Positions 1 through 11,056 of a stretch of 64,000 nt of DNA are shown here, in pieces (the first letter of the stretch is position 1; each line of letters opens with the position of its first letter). The stretch covers positions 37,294,401 through 37,358,400 of the forward strand of contig CM049317.1 of assembly GCA_026874595.1 (NCBI GenBank), in the 5' to 3' direction. Origin of the DNA: Sipunculus nudus. Its lineage: Eukaryota > Annelida > Sipuncula > Golfingiida > Sipunculidae. Both the position numbers and the translations under genes were made by a program. Below the pieces are notes generated by a model, which was given only the letters and a program-made list of their open reading frames with translations, was not told where the DNA came from and did not search any database.

Positions 1-2040
1 ACTCAGATTTATGTTATTATTACCGTGGCCAAACCATACTGCTTACCTTAAACACCTGAAGGAGTTAATGTAGTGAGGTCCATGTGCCCATGATTTATAG
101 TATTGAGTTTTTGGTACATCTTACCAAATGAAAATGTTGTTTTCATATGTATAAACCACATTCTTGCCCTATTTAGTGATGTTATTGTCCATATCAATCA
201 TATGGGTGTGTTGTTTATCAACATCTTTATACGGCTCCATGCGTGTGTAGATTTGCCCTTCACCTATGTCCACTCATATTCTGCTCCGCTCAACATTCAA
301 TCTTCGGTAAAGGGTATCACATGCTGTTCTTACTTGTGTTTGAGGTTTTATGAAAGAGCTGAGATAAGTATTATTGACCGAGCTTTATTTCTAAGCTTTT
401 TTGTGGTTATATTTCTATATTCCTCTACACTTGGCCATACTGCTTTGACACGTCGAAGAAAGCAACAAACATTGCATTTCAGATAACGCAGGTATGGATC
501 TCACTGCGTTAATTCTTTCTATATTCCCCCAATTCCTTTTCCCATACTTTTAATGTGCTTGCTCTGACTGGCAAACGGGAATAAAGATTCATAATAGGTC
601 TGCAATGTAAATAAACTATTAGCAACATCCAATATATTTTAGCTCGGTTATTTTTGGGCCTTTAAATGTTCCATCTATGTTACAATTCTAGCATGAGAAT
701 TTATTATCAAAGCACACTACTACATTGAGCAAGAATCTATCCCTCATCGTGTAACATGGCCTTTTACACTTTTTTGTTCATTTTCTCACATCCCACATTT
801 ATTTCCATAGTTTTCAAGTCTATCTTTATTTTTATAAGATCCAACTTACCAACCAGCTGTTATGTTTCACCTTAAGTGCTGTGTATACCTTGGATAACAT
901 ATAATTTGTAAAGTCTTTTGCATTTTAATCAATCAAAACACAATTGAATTGTTCTATTTGTTTGTTAGAGGTATACCCTGTTTATAAGAGCTACGAACAA
1001 CATGGAGTATTCACAGTTGTAAAGCCGATGAGAAGAGACAGTCACACTGTGAATCTAGTACCAGCAGTAAGACCCTATATTTAGTGGAAATCTACTCAAA
1101 GTTCCTCGATTTTGTCTTATTTTACCGTGTTAATATCCTTTAATTGTTCAATAACAGTTTTGGAAAGAATGATCCCTAAAATGCTTGGGAGTGCAAAGGC
1201 GCCCAATAGGTTCCTCGACTGGTCTGTCTGTCAGCCGTATTCAAGTAGTAGAGCAATCAGTTACCCAGGAGATCCCGCTGGTTTTGGCACAATAAGTTTT
1301 TCGAAATAACATAAGTGTAACTTCACTTGTTTTTTTTTCTTGTTTTTGTTTTTAAACTTCTATAGCGTCCTCCTTTTTTATATATGACTTAAAAACTACC
1401 GAGTGGTAGCACACATCTTGTTCACCTACGTTAATTCCTTACATTTAGTAATTGCATTTGAGTTTTCTTATTTACAACAATACACCAACTGATGTAACCA
1501 CAATGCAAACATGCATTTCTAGTGAATGATTTATTATTCCCTTTCAGAAAATAGAATCCGATTGATAAGTTTCTCATATGCTCAGGTAATTTAAATTTTC
1601 AAGGCCATAACACTAGCCGGATTACATTTGCCATTTAAGACTAGCAGAAGCCTTCATTCGTTTGTTACAGGGCTATCCTGTGTATTTAGGCATATAAACA
1701 ACATTAAAACACACCAAGGCCAAATTATCATGAGCATTAATTTTCAGCCACCACAAACGCATGGTTTGATTTGTAAACCATTGAACCAATAAAACACATT
1801 CAACCCCCCCCCCCCCCATTCTACTTTGCTAACAGAGGGAAGTATGGAGAGAGTGGTTTCCCATAAAGTATAATATGCTTCATAGCAAGGGAATATCCCC
1901 ACCCATCGTTCGAAAAAAAAAATAGTTCCGGCATAATAATAAAGGGTGCTATTTTTAATAATAAGTCATACTTACCGATATATCTTTAGTAACACGTACG
2001 GGTAAGCGCCCGATCTTAAGTTGTTGAGCTTTTGTCCCAT
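1..2040. other. AT-rich non-coding DNA
   Basis: I see no supported gene here. The longest open frame (103-486, + strand, 127 codons) is low-complexity, hydrophobic and has no recognisable motif, so I treat it as chance. A run of 14 C lies at 1804-1817. No repeat could be tied to the rest of the window. Confidence 0.6.
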
Positions 2041-2044
2041 TGGT

Positions 2045-2300
2045 CATGACACTCAGCTGAATTTGACAAACAGGTGAAATATGAATTAATTAATTGAATT
2101 TATGATAAACTGGCAAAAGGTATTGTGAAGGGAACCTTGAACAATGGGTAGATTTCCAAAGTGCTCAAATTAAGTTTGTTGCAAAATCATGTTTATTTTT
2201 CCTAAGAAAATGAATAACAGCGACCATGTTTCAGTATTCCACGACGATTTTACCAGGAACTAGTATCAGGAACCAAGGAGGCATTAAATGACATTGCGTA
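2045..2300 (-). repeat. Dispersed repeat A, fragment
   Basis: The segment from 2045 (starting near TCATGACACTCAGCTGAATT) closely matches 35567 onward over about 30 bases. It is followed by the 'gcgaccatg...' and 'accaggaac' landmarks of the same family. This is one of at least six copies of a noncoding repeat in the window. No coding capacity is seen. Confidence 0.5.
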
Positions 2301-2837
2301 CATTAAGAAAGACTTCTAGACTTAGTTCTAGATGCAAAAGTTAAGATATGTAGCCTCTCTGACTTAGAATTTATTTCAGAAATTTTACTTACAACAAGGG
2401 TGTCCGTCAGGTATGGGTGTTACCAGAATATATTGTTCAACAAAATGCATTGGTAATAATTGAAAATTACACAGTACAGCGGTTTAAGCAAATGACACTT
2501 TGACTAGTATGAAAGGCAAAATTGAATGTTATAAGCTATTTGTGTTTTATGAAAGTAGTTGCGGCAGTTATAGCCATGCAGAAAAATCGTAAATGGCATA
2601 TGAGCCATCCAGGCCTAGATAAGGAGTTGCGTTTACTATTTTTTTTTAAATTTATAACTAAAGCTTACAGTGATGCCATGCTGTGAGGAGTAGGACGAGG
2701 GCATATTGATACAATTTAATTGTTGAACCAAACGCAAAAGATAATTTTGTTCAAACATCATCATAACATAGCTTATTATATGCGCATATCATCATGTAGT
2801 ATTTCGATATCCGCAGTCCAATGAATATAATTTATTT

Positions 2838-3945
2838 CGCTTGGATGATCTGTGCCATCATTACCTTCTTGTAACAACACAGCACCAGCAGCTGAATCAC
2901 TAGCATCTACAGCTTACTTTAAAGGTACAGAAAAGTCTGCAGCTGCTAAAACTGGTGAACTTTGCAGAATTGCTTTCAAATTCTGAAATGCATTTTCACA
3001 CTAAACATTCCATACAAACTTTTGTTTCTTCTTTAACAAATTATTCAAAGGTTCAGCTACAGCAGCAAAATTTGGACAAAACTTCCTGTAGTATCCAACC
3101 ATACCAAGAAAACGCATTATCTGCTTTTTGTTTTCTGGAAATAGCACTCATCTTAGCTTCAACAGGTTTAACCTGACCCTGCCCTACAATATGACCCAAA
3201 AAATGTTACTTGTGCATGACAAAACTCAGATTTTACTAAGTATAAGGTCAGACATGCTTCACTGAGTCTTTCGAAGAGGTCGCGAAGAATTTGCAGATGT
3301 TTCTCCCAGGTGTCGCTGTACACGGTAAGGTCATCAATATATGCGTCGCAGCCTTGAATGTCCTTATCCATATGGATGAGGCGCTGGAACGTGGCTGGCG
3401 AGTTCTTCATGCTTCACGGCATAACTTTATACTGGTACAGTCCTTGCGGCGTCACAAATGCGGACACTTCTTTCGCTCGATCTGTCAGCGGAACTTGCCA
3501 GAATCCTTTTAGAAAGTCATACTTGGAAATATACCTGGAGCAACCGACTCTATCAATACAATCATCGATCCTCGGAATCAGGAACGTGTCAGTCTTGATG
3601 ACAGAGTTCAGTTTTCGATAATCTGTGCACATACACTAACTTCCATCAGGTTTCGGCACAAGAATACGTGGTGAACTCCAGTTACTGTTTCTAGGTTCAA
3701 TAAAATCATTGTCCAGCTAATATTGAATATCATTCTGTAGATACTATGGGTTTCTGGATTCAGTCTATATGGATGGTGCTTGACTGCACTTGACTCGCCA
3801 ACATCGACGTCATGGCACAACATGTTAGTTCGCGCTGGAATGTCACAAATGCTCATAATTCCGCAACAGGTTTTTTGAGGTCTTGTTGTTGTAAGGTGTA
3901 ACAGTTTGGCATCCAGGTTGTTAACCACGTCCGAGTTTTTTAATG
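2838..3945 (-). pseudogene. pol: Reverse transcriptase plus RNase H N-terminus, decayed
   Basis: Motifs in order on the minus strand: DIPARTN and HDVDVG (pre-RT, about 3850-3800), WSSPRILVPKPDGS (about 3690-3650), CTDYRKLN (about 3630), FLKGFWQVPL (about 3510), YQYKVMP (about 3420), MKNSPATFQRL (3410 down), the active-site motif YIDDL (about 3340) and LRDLFERLSEACLTL. After a frameshift come RFLGMVGYYRKFCPNF (about 3110-3060) and the RNase H start AVDASDSAAGAVLLQE (about 2910-2860). An in-frame TGA at 3414-3416 replaces a residue between VMP and MKN; a stop also follows the PDGS motif. The YIDD aspartates survive, but the breaks exclude a working enzyme. RNase H is truncated after its first conserved aspartate. 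Confidence 0.85.
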
Positions 3946-3959
3946 GTACTGTACACACT

Positions 3960-5330
3960 TAATATCTGCATCACACTTACAATCAGTATCTACTTTAACT
4001 GGGTCAGGGTCAGTGTTTACACAATTAAAAGCAGTAACATTATGTAAACCATCTGACGTGGTGTTTCTATCATAATATGGTTTCAACATGTTAACGTGGC
4101 ACAGTTGTTTCTTCTTCCGTCTATCTGGTGTCAAAAGTATGTAATTTAAATCACTGACTTTCTTGTCAACAATGTAAGGACCAAAATACCTAGCTTGCAG
4201 AGGTCTGCCAGGGACGGAAAGTAAGGTAAGGACCTTTTCACCAGGATCAAATGTCCTACTTAAAGTGTGCTTGTCATACTTTGTTTTCATTTTACTTTGT
4301 GCAGATTTTAGATTTGACTTTGCAATCCCACAAGCATTGTGTAGTTCAGTGCGAAAGTCTGAGACATACTGCAGTGAATTAAGAGAAAAAGGATTTTCAC
4401 ACAAGAGTTTTTCTTTAAGCAGTTTCATTGGTCCGCGAATTGAGTGTCCAAAAACTAGTCCAAAGGGACTGAAACCCAAGGACTCTTGAAAGGATTCTCT
4501 GACAGCAAACAGTAATAGGTGGATTCCTTCATCCCAGTCTTTCTGTGTGTCATAGCAATAGGTTCTGATCATGTTTTATTAATGTCTGGTGAAAACGCTC
4601 TAGGGCGCCCTGACTTTCAGGATGGTATTGCATTATATACCTAGCTCAAGCATCACTTGTTGGGATAAGCCAGACATAAAATTAGACCCTTGGTAAGGCT
4701 GGACGGATTTTGGTGATCCAAAAGTTGTAAAAAAACTTGGTCAGAGCTTTGACAACACTTTTGTGATTAATTTTGCGCAATGGTATTGCCTCAGGAAACC
4801 TGGTAGATGCGTAAATAATTGTCAGAAAGTATTCATGTCCAGGTTTTGTTTTTGGCAGTGGCCCGACAAAGTCAACGATAATCCTACTGAATGGTTCCTC
4901 AAAGGCAGGAAAAGGCCTAAGTGGGGCCTTAGGAGGATTCTGATTGGGCTTGCCTACCATGTGGCATGTATGGCATGATTTACAATATTGTACAACATCT
5001 TTCCTCAGGTTAGGCCAACAGAAGTATGTACTAACTTTCTGATAAGTTTTATTTATACCTAAATGGCAAGACAAAGAAGCCTCATGTGCCGTGCTTAGAA
5101 CTTCACTGGGAAAAAGCTTTTGGGCAATACTATTTGATGTTTGATGGCTACTCATCATCAGCGCGTTCATCAGGTGGTCGCCATTTACGCATAAGCACTC
5201 CATTTTTGACATAGAAACAAACTGGGTTCTGTGACAGTTCATCTTTAGAGACTGCCCCGGGAAACAAACATAAAATATCAGGGTCCTTATCTTGTTCCGC
5301 GATAAGTTCTGACCTTGAGAATGCTGCATC
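3960..5330 (-). pseudogene. pol: Gypsy-class integrase, decayed
   Basis: The N-terminal zinc-binding region is visible as HEASLSCHLG followed by CKSCHTC (about 5080-4960). The catalytic core has its first acidic residue in VDFVGPLPK (about 4870). The second falls in a stretch reading VQPYQGSNF (about 4690), where the Asp position before QG is Tyr. The Glu lies in YHPESQGALERF (about 4625-4590). The C-terminal part (4572-3940) has FSPFGLVFG and an SH3/chromo-like tail ending HVNMLKPYYDR. One frameshift sits just before the second catalytic site and another before YHPES. Integrase inserts element cDNA into host DNA; this copy cannot, having lost a catalytic Asp and its frame. It precedes RT on the same strand. 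Confidence 0.85.
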
Positions 5331-5339
5331 TTTTACTAG

Positions 5340-5610
5340 CGAGTCATTAGACGTCACTAGTGACTCCCAGAGTGTTATTATCGGGACCATTATCCTCATG
5401 TGTGTTTTTCTTGGCCATAGCTCTAGTTACAGCACATAAAGGATACAAACCAGGAATTTCCTGACTTTCCGGATCAGTGTCCTGATCAAGTGACGGCTTT
5501 TCTGTCACTATTGGTACATGCTGTACTTTGTCACCTGCAACATTATTGCATAGAAGCAACTGAATTTCCTTAAAGGGTAAAGTAGTGATCTGTTCATCTT
5601 GGCTGTACGT
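5340..5610 (-). pseudogene. pol: Protease C-terminus and protease-integrase linker
   Basis: The minus strand reads LPFKEIQLLLCNNVAGDKV (about 5595-5530), which resembles the C-terminal end of a gypsy retropepsin, followed by CAVTRAMAKK (about 5440) and FSRSELIAEQDKDPDI (about 5310). This linker runs directly into integrase with no RT between them. The catalytic DTG region was not found, so only the tail of the protease survives. No LTR could be recognised at 5640-5820. Confidence 0.6.
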
Positions 5611-5892
5611 TATAAAGGAATTGGTGTCGCTGTGACAGTGGTTGTATCCAGGTACTGTACACTTTATTTATATACTTGTATTGATTTACTGTTGTACTGT
5701 TGTTATACTGTGTAATTGTGTTTATTTAGTGTATTGTAATGTGAGGATTGATTGGAGAATAAATAATAATCATTGGTTAACAAAAAAGCCACTGACATTT
5801 CACGCTGCCTAGTGTTACAAAATCTGATTTTTTTTATCTCCATCACAAAATTTGTTTGTCTCGACTACATGATCTGTTCAAATTAGGTTCCG

Positions 5893-5897
<5 letters not shown>

Positions 5898-5954
<57 letters not shown>
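5898..5954. repeat. (AT)n microsatellite
   Basis: About 28 uninterrupted AT units, abutting the left end of the TIR element that follows. It creates a meaningless open frame of alternating Tyr and Ile. Confidence 0.95.
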
Positions 5955-5956
<2 letters not shown>

Positions 5957-6400
5957 CGTAGGTAAGGATAAAGAGTGACGCCGTTTAGATTGACTAACTT
6001 GTTTATTATCACACGAGCTTTCGAAGCGCACAGGCTTCTTGGACAGGTGGTAATTAAGTGAGAACGTGTAGAAAGATGTTATGTATGATGGAATGACAAT
6101 CTATAGAGTCCATAATGACGGAAACAGTGTATTTACATTATAATGTGTGGGCGTGTGTGGGCGTAGTATAGTGTAGTATCGCACCAGTCGGGAATTCCGC
6201 GAAACTGCATGACGGTCGACGTCATTATGACGTCACGTCGAAGGGTCGCTTTGTCCAAAGTGTGGTACAGTCCTATGCAAGTCGCCTGTCGAATACCAAA
6301 ATCGGTCCGATTAATCGGTCGAGGGTGTGCCGCAAACCGGATTACCAACCCTACTGCTTAGGCTCGTAAGAGGCGTCATTCTTTATCTGTTCCTACGCTT
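5954..6400. mobile_element. 447-bp TIR element (MITE-like)
   Basis: The left end (5954-5982) begins AAGCGTAGG and continues to ATAAAGAGTGACGCC. The right end (6372-6400) is its reverse complement with about four mismatches in 29 bases. The interior is more GC-rich than its flanks and has no long open frame. (AT)n tracts lie on the left (5898-5954) and just beyond the right end (6434-6468), consistent with insertion into a TA-rich site. A diverged relative is at about 37850-38330. The superfamily is not assigned. Confidence 0.7.
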
Positions 6401-6430
6401 TTACTACAGACCTACACGGCTATACCAAAG

Positions 6431-6433
<3 letters not shown>

Positions 6434-6468
<35 letters not shown>
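6434..6468. repeat. (AT)n microsatellite
   Basis: About 17 AT units, 33 bases beyond the right terminus of the TIR element. Confidence 0.9.
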
Positions 6469-6470
<2 letters not shown>

Positions 6471-8200
6471 AAATATCATGTTATATATTTTGTCTCCAAC
6501 CAAATTGCTATAGTCGCGCCTATAAGGATAGCTCGGATTGGCTAATTGCTTAGAAATTAGATTAAGGTCCAAAATAAACACCAAATTTATTTATATATCT
6601 GTCAATATTACTCTGACCCAAAGTAAGTTTTGGGTAATCAGCCTTATTGGAGAGCTAGCTCAAACTAAGACAGAACCAAACGGTAATGGGTGTAAGGATA
6701 TAGTGTACGAGCTTGGAAATAAATTAAAGTTCAATAATTATTACCAGATACAAATCTTTCTCCTATGACTAATAGTGTGGTTGAAGGTCAATTTTTGAAA
6801 AACAGTCAAATTAAGGCTCCAGCACACAAAGGCAGAAGAAGAAAACATATATCGGTGGTTTTGCACTCGGGTGACCTTAGAAGGCCCAACAAGAAATTAA
6901 ATATAAATATTGATATAAAGATAAACTCATAAACCCTAGAATCGTCGCTTCCCTACGGAGGGAGGCTAAATAAATGAAGTTTAGGAGAGCTGTTATATGT
7001 CGTTCTCAAACATAGAAAAAATAGAATAGAATTAGAAATGTGTTAAAATGAAAAAATGAAAAAGTTCACGTTCTTCTAGATAATTATGCATACCAAATTT
7101 AAGGGCAATCCATCCATTTTACAAAGCAGAACCTTAAGATGCATTTATCTGTCATAGTCAGATGCGCTAAAACTGTACTTATACTTAACACTTTCGCTGC
7201 CTATATGACGAGTATACTCGTCATATTTTCCGATTAATCTGTGCCTATGATGGGCATACTCGACATGTATTTATCGGCAGTTTTCAGTCAGAAATCTCTT
7301 TAATTTATCAATAATCTTTTTGGTGATGAGAAGCAGTTCATTTAAACCTGGTTCGTTTCATAAAATGAAATGATTTGTAATTCATGTGTGCGCTTGATAA
7401 CTCGAAAGCAGGAAAGGTGTTGGGGAGCTGAAACATCCACGGCTTTCGTCCTTTGCCGTGAAATAAATTCATGATCCGCTGTACTGTAAAACTGATTCCG
7501 TGTAGGAGTATTTCTTAGAATCAAACGAAAGTGAGGACAAAAAAATGTGTCTAGTTTTATATATGGGCGTATTTTGGCCGATTTCTTTCGGTAGACCCAC
7601 TGGTAAGACCGAGGTAAGACAAATCGTACCTTTTGTGTGAACTCGAGATAGCGAGGTGTGAGGTCGTTCACGTTTATTGCCCCGCGAGGACAGCTTATTG
7701 AAAAATCAGCAACAATAGGGCGCGTGCCACATGCCTTACACAAAGATCGGCAGGATAATCAGAACACGGCTGCAAATTATTGGTTTGGCTTTTTTGGAGT
7801 TAATTCACGTATCTTATATATTTATAGATAGCAATATGCAAGTGCATGAAAATTGTATAATTCTGAAAGAAAACTCAGACGATTACATGCGGAACATGTT
7901 GGCCTTTTAGTATACCAGCAATCCCAACCGCACTTTGTTATTCAACATACGCAGACCAGACGTATGACTTTAAGACAATTCATTAATACATTTTTATATC
8001 ATAAGCCGTAGAGTTGATCATATTAGGTTACACTTTGATCACTCGCAGTTCTCGTATAATTCCCGGTTTCATACATGGTTATAATTGTGATGTTTTATAA
8101 ATCTCCATCTATTATTTCCACTAATATATCAATGGTCGATCCGAGTGTGTACAGGAGCCGCTATTGCGTGAGCCGCTGGACTTTCGTGGTCCGGGTGTAA
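6469..8200. other. Unassigned DNA with a palindrome and a piggyBac-like end
   Basis: No gene is supported. TTAACACTTTCGCTGCC at 7185-7201 followed by the perfect palindrome TGACGAGTATACTCGTCA (7206-7223) resembles the end of a piggyBac-type element inserted at TTAA. I could not find the opposite end. A minus-strand open frame of 133 codons (7342-7743) matches nothing I recognise; it has a methionine start but no domain, so I do not call it a gene. Confidence 0.4.
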
Positions 8201-8201
8201 A

Positions 8202-8309
<108 letters not shown>

Positions 8310-8566
8310 CAGCGCGTATCTGTGTTTGTTTGCGCTTTTTCCTTTGAAGTCTTTACTCGCTGTAGGCCTAATTAGCTAATTAGGCCGAATAGGGGTATGA
8401 CCTTCTTCTGTGCATAACACCCCAGGCAGGTTTATTGCCCTTGGACCAGGTGGATTTCACATCTAGAACTAACTCACACGGACTTCTCTCCGAGTCTGTT
8501 GCATGCCCTCGCACTGAAGGAATATTTGGTTTTGCAGAGAATGTGTTACAGAAACAAACAATTTGG

Positions 8567-9245
8567 CAAGTTTCATTACAATATTGGCACTTTAAAAGTA
8601 TTACAGTATGGGCCGTTTTTAATACATTATTGGCCGTTATTACAGTCTAGAACGATTATTACATGCGAGTTGTCATTACGATAAATTGTGTTATAACCGT
8701 CCCATGTTGTAATAACGGCAAATGGTGTTGTAAAAACGGCCCATTTTGTAGTCAAAACGGCAATTATTGTAATGATGGACAATACTCTAATAATAACTAA
8801 GTAACATTGTAATAACTTTATCTGACCTTTGCTGTTATCAGCATGGTGGGTGTTAAAAGGGGACAAAAGGGCAAAGATTGTAAAAATTGAAGTTTAAAAG
8901 TTTTTGTTTAAATTTATGTGAAATTAACTTAGACCAAATAAATATTGACTTCTTTTGGTGCGAATGTTTACGTGAACATACAAATATGGAAAGCACCGGA
9001 TTTCCGTGATTACTGTAACTGTTATACCAATGGGGAACCCAAATGGCTGTCATTTGAGGTATTCTCAAACAACATATCGCCTGTTAGATTTTGGAGTCAT
9101 TCTTGAGCTTTAAAATATGTGTTATCATATTAACACATTTTTTTTTACCTATTGTCGTGTTTTTCTTTAAATAATAATAGGGTAAGATTTTTACAATATG
9201 GGCCGTTTTTTTTATTACAGTATTGGCAATTATTACAATATTGAC
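8567..9245. repeat. Minisatellite with units in both orientations
   Basis: Degenerate units of 18-22 bases around TTACARTATKGGCCGTTTT are read forward at 8567-8660, in reverse complement at about 8690-8825, and forward again at 9188-9245. The centre of the first switch is near 8680. The interval 8830-9185 between the reverse and second forward blocks is ordinary AT-rich sequence. The arrangement could fold into hairpins. Its origin is unknown. Confidence 0.6.
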
Positions 9246-9529
9246 CCTAACTGACCCAAATATCAAAGTGTCCAGTTATGAATCGTGCAGCTTCCTGCGT
9301 GAAGTAATTTTGCTAGTCTTTTGATCAAAATTCACTACCGGGCAACATTTCCGTTAGCCGCTGCACATATCGGCATCGTTACCTGGAGATCTTTAGAACC
9401 CCCAAAAAAGTGCATGGTTCACTAGTTCCCTGGTAAGTGTGCGCGTTGGGTCCAGACTGGACTGGTACAAAACACACCCGCAAGAACAATACACTTAAAT
9501 CACCGTTCAAAGACTACAAATCGTTTTAA

Positions 9530-9629
9530 ATATTCCTAGGGTATGTACACAGAAGAAAATGCCACAGAACTTGTTATTTATTTATTCTGACATATTGGAA
9601 TAAATAATAAAATAGGTAAATCTGTGACA
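9530..9629 (-). repeat. LTR end of gypsy remnant 2
   Basis: On the minus strand the LTR begins TGTCACAGA at 9629. The next 90 or so bases match the LTR fragments at 17737-17831 and 20014-20109 (shared landmarks AAAATAGGTAA, CATATT, ATGCCACAGAA and GGGTATGTACACAG). It is preceded on the minus strand by the purine run AAGGGGGGAATG (complement of 9630-9642), the expected polypurine tract. The distal LTR boundary, somewhere below 9530, could not be fixed. Confidence 0.7.
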
Positions 9630-9764
9630 TCATTCCCCCCTTAAACAAACAAAAAGATTTTTTTTTCATACCCAAACATTTTGTATAGGCCATAAGAACG
9701 ACTATTCATGTAAACCAGATACAAAACCTTACATTTTTTGGAGTCCCCCCTATCCCTGATTAAC

Positions 9765-10150
9765 TACTTAAGAAATCTGGACCGCAATTATGTTTGCCTG
9801 AAACGGCCTCCACTTTTAAATTAAACTCTTGCAAAACCATGGCCCAGCGCATAATGCGCTTATTGAGACATGTTGCCCTCTGTCATTAACATATATCATT
9901 AATATATATATATGAGTGGTTTGTGGTCAGTTTGGATAACAAATTCTTTAAATTCTTTACCGAATATATACACTTCAAACTTGTCAATTGATAAGGCTTC
10001 CTTTCAATGACAGAGTAGATTTGTGCTCTGTCTATCTGCTTATGACTTTGTACTGGATGATGTGTAACAGTTTTTCTTGCATCAAAATAGCCACAATAAC
10101 CTTATCCGATGCGTCCGTTGGGCAGTTAATATATGGATTGTTTAAGTAAC
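9765..10150 (-). pseudogene. pol: RNase H domain of gypsy remnant 2
   Basis: The minus strand reads LNNPYINCPTDASDK (about 10144-10101) and VAILMQEK. After frame changes come YSVIERK (about 10005), QTDHKPL (about 9935-9913), MRWAMVLQEFNLKVEAVSGK (about 9865-9805) and CGPDFLSS (about 9793-9770). These are the standard landmarks of gypsy RNase H, which removes the RNA strand during reverse transcription. Several frameshifts and an AT-rich insertion after the TDHKPL motif make it non-functional. Confidence 0.8.
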
Positions 10151-10166
10151 GACGCCTTTAAACCTG

Positions 10167-11056
10167 CGTCACATGTCCAAAACGCAGCCCGTCCGACTTC
10201 TCTGCGAGCTGAAAAGGGCATTTTTGGCAGAAATACAGCAGGTGTTTGCTGTATCACTGCGGACACCGCCGCGATTTTTAGGGGTCGGCCGACGATTGCA
10301 GGGCACCGAAACCTGTTCTGAAATTTTCCAAAGGCGATATTTTAGGTCGCAGAGCTCGTAAACAAGTCGCCCGTAGATAGCTCGGGCAGCGGCCTACATG
10401 CGATCGATGTTCGGGCAGCAGTCCAACGATTTTAGACGCATTTTTGCTTTAAAACTCGGACGGAGGTCGACAAAGCTGCGCGGCCTCCGCGTAGGCTCCC
10501 TAAGATACACAAACGACCAAATCCCGTATCCCGCCCGACTTGTAAAAAGTCGAACGTGCTGCGACAACGCTCTGTGCTGGTTTAGGGCCGCCGTCGGGTG
10601 GCTACTTCGGCCCCCGGACAGGCTCCTCCTGTCAACTCAGCTTCCAGTTCATGCCCCGATGAAGCAAAATCAGGCTCTAGTGCCACCTTCTTCTTGGAAA
10701 CCGGGTTCGTTGCTCCCTTGGTCTTCTTTGGCGGCATGTTAGCTTGCCTCTATCACTAAGTAGTTGTGTTGTGCTCTTCGCTCTATCAGACTGTCTGGCG
10801 GGCATCGATAGACCAAATGCCCATCGATTGCAACTCGGACGGCGCCAGCCATTATGCTGGGCGGCCTTTGCCCCACTACTGACGGCCGCTGGGCAATTTT
10901 TGATTACCATTATTCAATCGGCACCGCCCGATCCCCGTCGGATATGTGACTGGTTAGATTTTAAGCGTTAAATACGCTCGACTTCCTGGCGGGCTTGGAA
11001 TTCGGCAACTTTTTTGCGATCCACACATTTGGCCGGAGGCCGTTGGATATGTGACG
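10167..11056. mobile_element. GC-rich TIR element inserted in the pol gene
   Basis: The ends are inverted copies of CGTCACATRTCCAA (10167-10180 and 11043-11056). The sequence AAACCT occurs just outside both ends, suggesting a target duplication of about 6 bp. Removing the block rejoins RT (reading AYETLRF) to RNase H (reading LNNPYINCPTDASD) at about the expected spacing, so the insertion looks clean. Base composition is far more GC- and CpG-rich than the flanks. A further copy of the terminal motif, CCGTCGGATATGTGAC, lies inside at 10937-10952. No transposase was recognised. The superfamily is unassigned, and it is presumably non-autonomous. Confidence 0.7.
10582..10737 (-). CDS. Small Lys-rich open frame inside the GC-rich element
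   Basis: A 51-codon frame starts MPPKKTKGATNPVSKKK and ends in TRRRP. The basic Lys/Arg-rich start is typical of nuclear or nucleic-acid-binding tails, but there is no domain to assign. It could be the first exon or N-terminal remnant of the element's own protein, or chance in a GC-rich block. I do not recognise a family. Confidence 0.25.
   Translation of the reverse strand: MPPKKTKGATNPVSKKKVALEPDFASSGHELEAELTGGACPGAEVATRRRP

Larger units (their letters stand above)
2838..5610 (-). mobile_element. Ty3/gypsy remnant with integrase upstream of RT (Gmr1-like)
   Basis: Reading the minus strand, the order is protease C-terminus and linker (about 5610-5340), integrase (5330-3960), then RT and the start of RNase H (3945-2838). 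The end of integrase overlaps the start of the pre-RT region around 3940-3960, so no RT-RNase H block could have sat before integrase. Ordinary Ty3/gypsy order is protease-RT-RNase H-integrase; integrase-first order is known from the Gmr1 clade. Gag and both LTRs were not identified. The element breaks off inside RNase H near 2838. Frameshifts and stops throughout mark it as a dead copy. Confidence 0.8.

Noticed and set aside
103..486. 127-codon open frame on the + strand
   Set aside because: Hydrophobic low-complexity translation, AT-rich codons and no domain; consistent with chance.
7342..7743. 133-codon minus-strand frame as a gene
   Set aside because: No recognisable motif, splice context or repeat in the window; kept only as a note.
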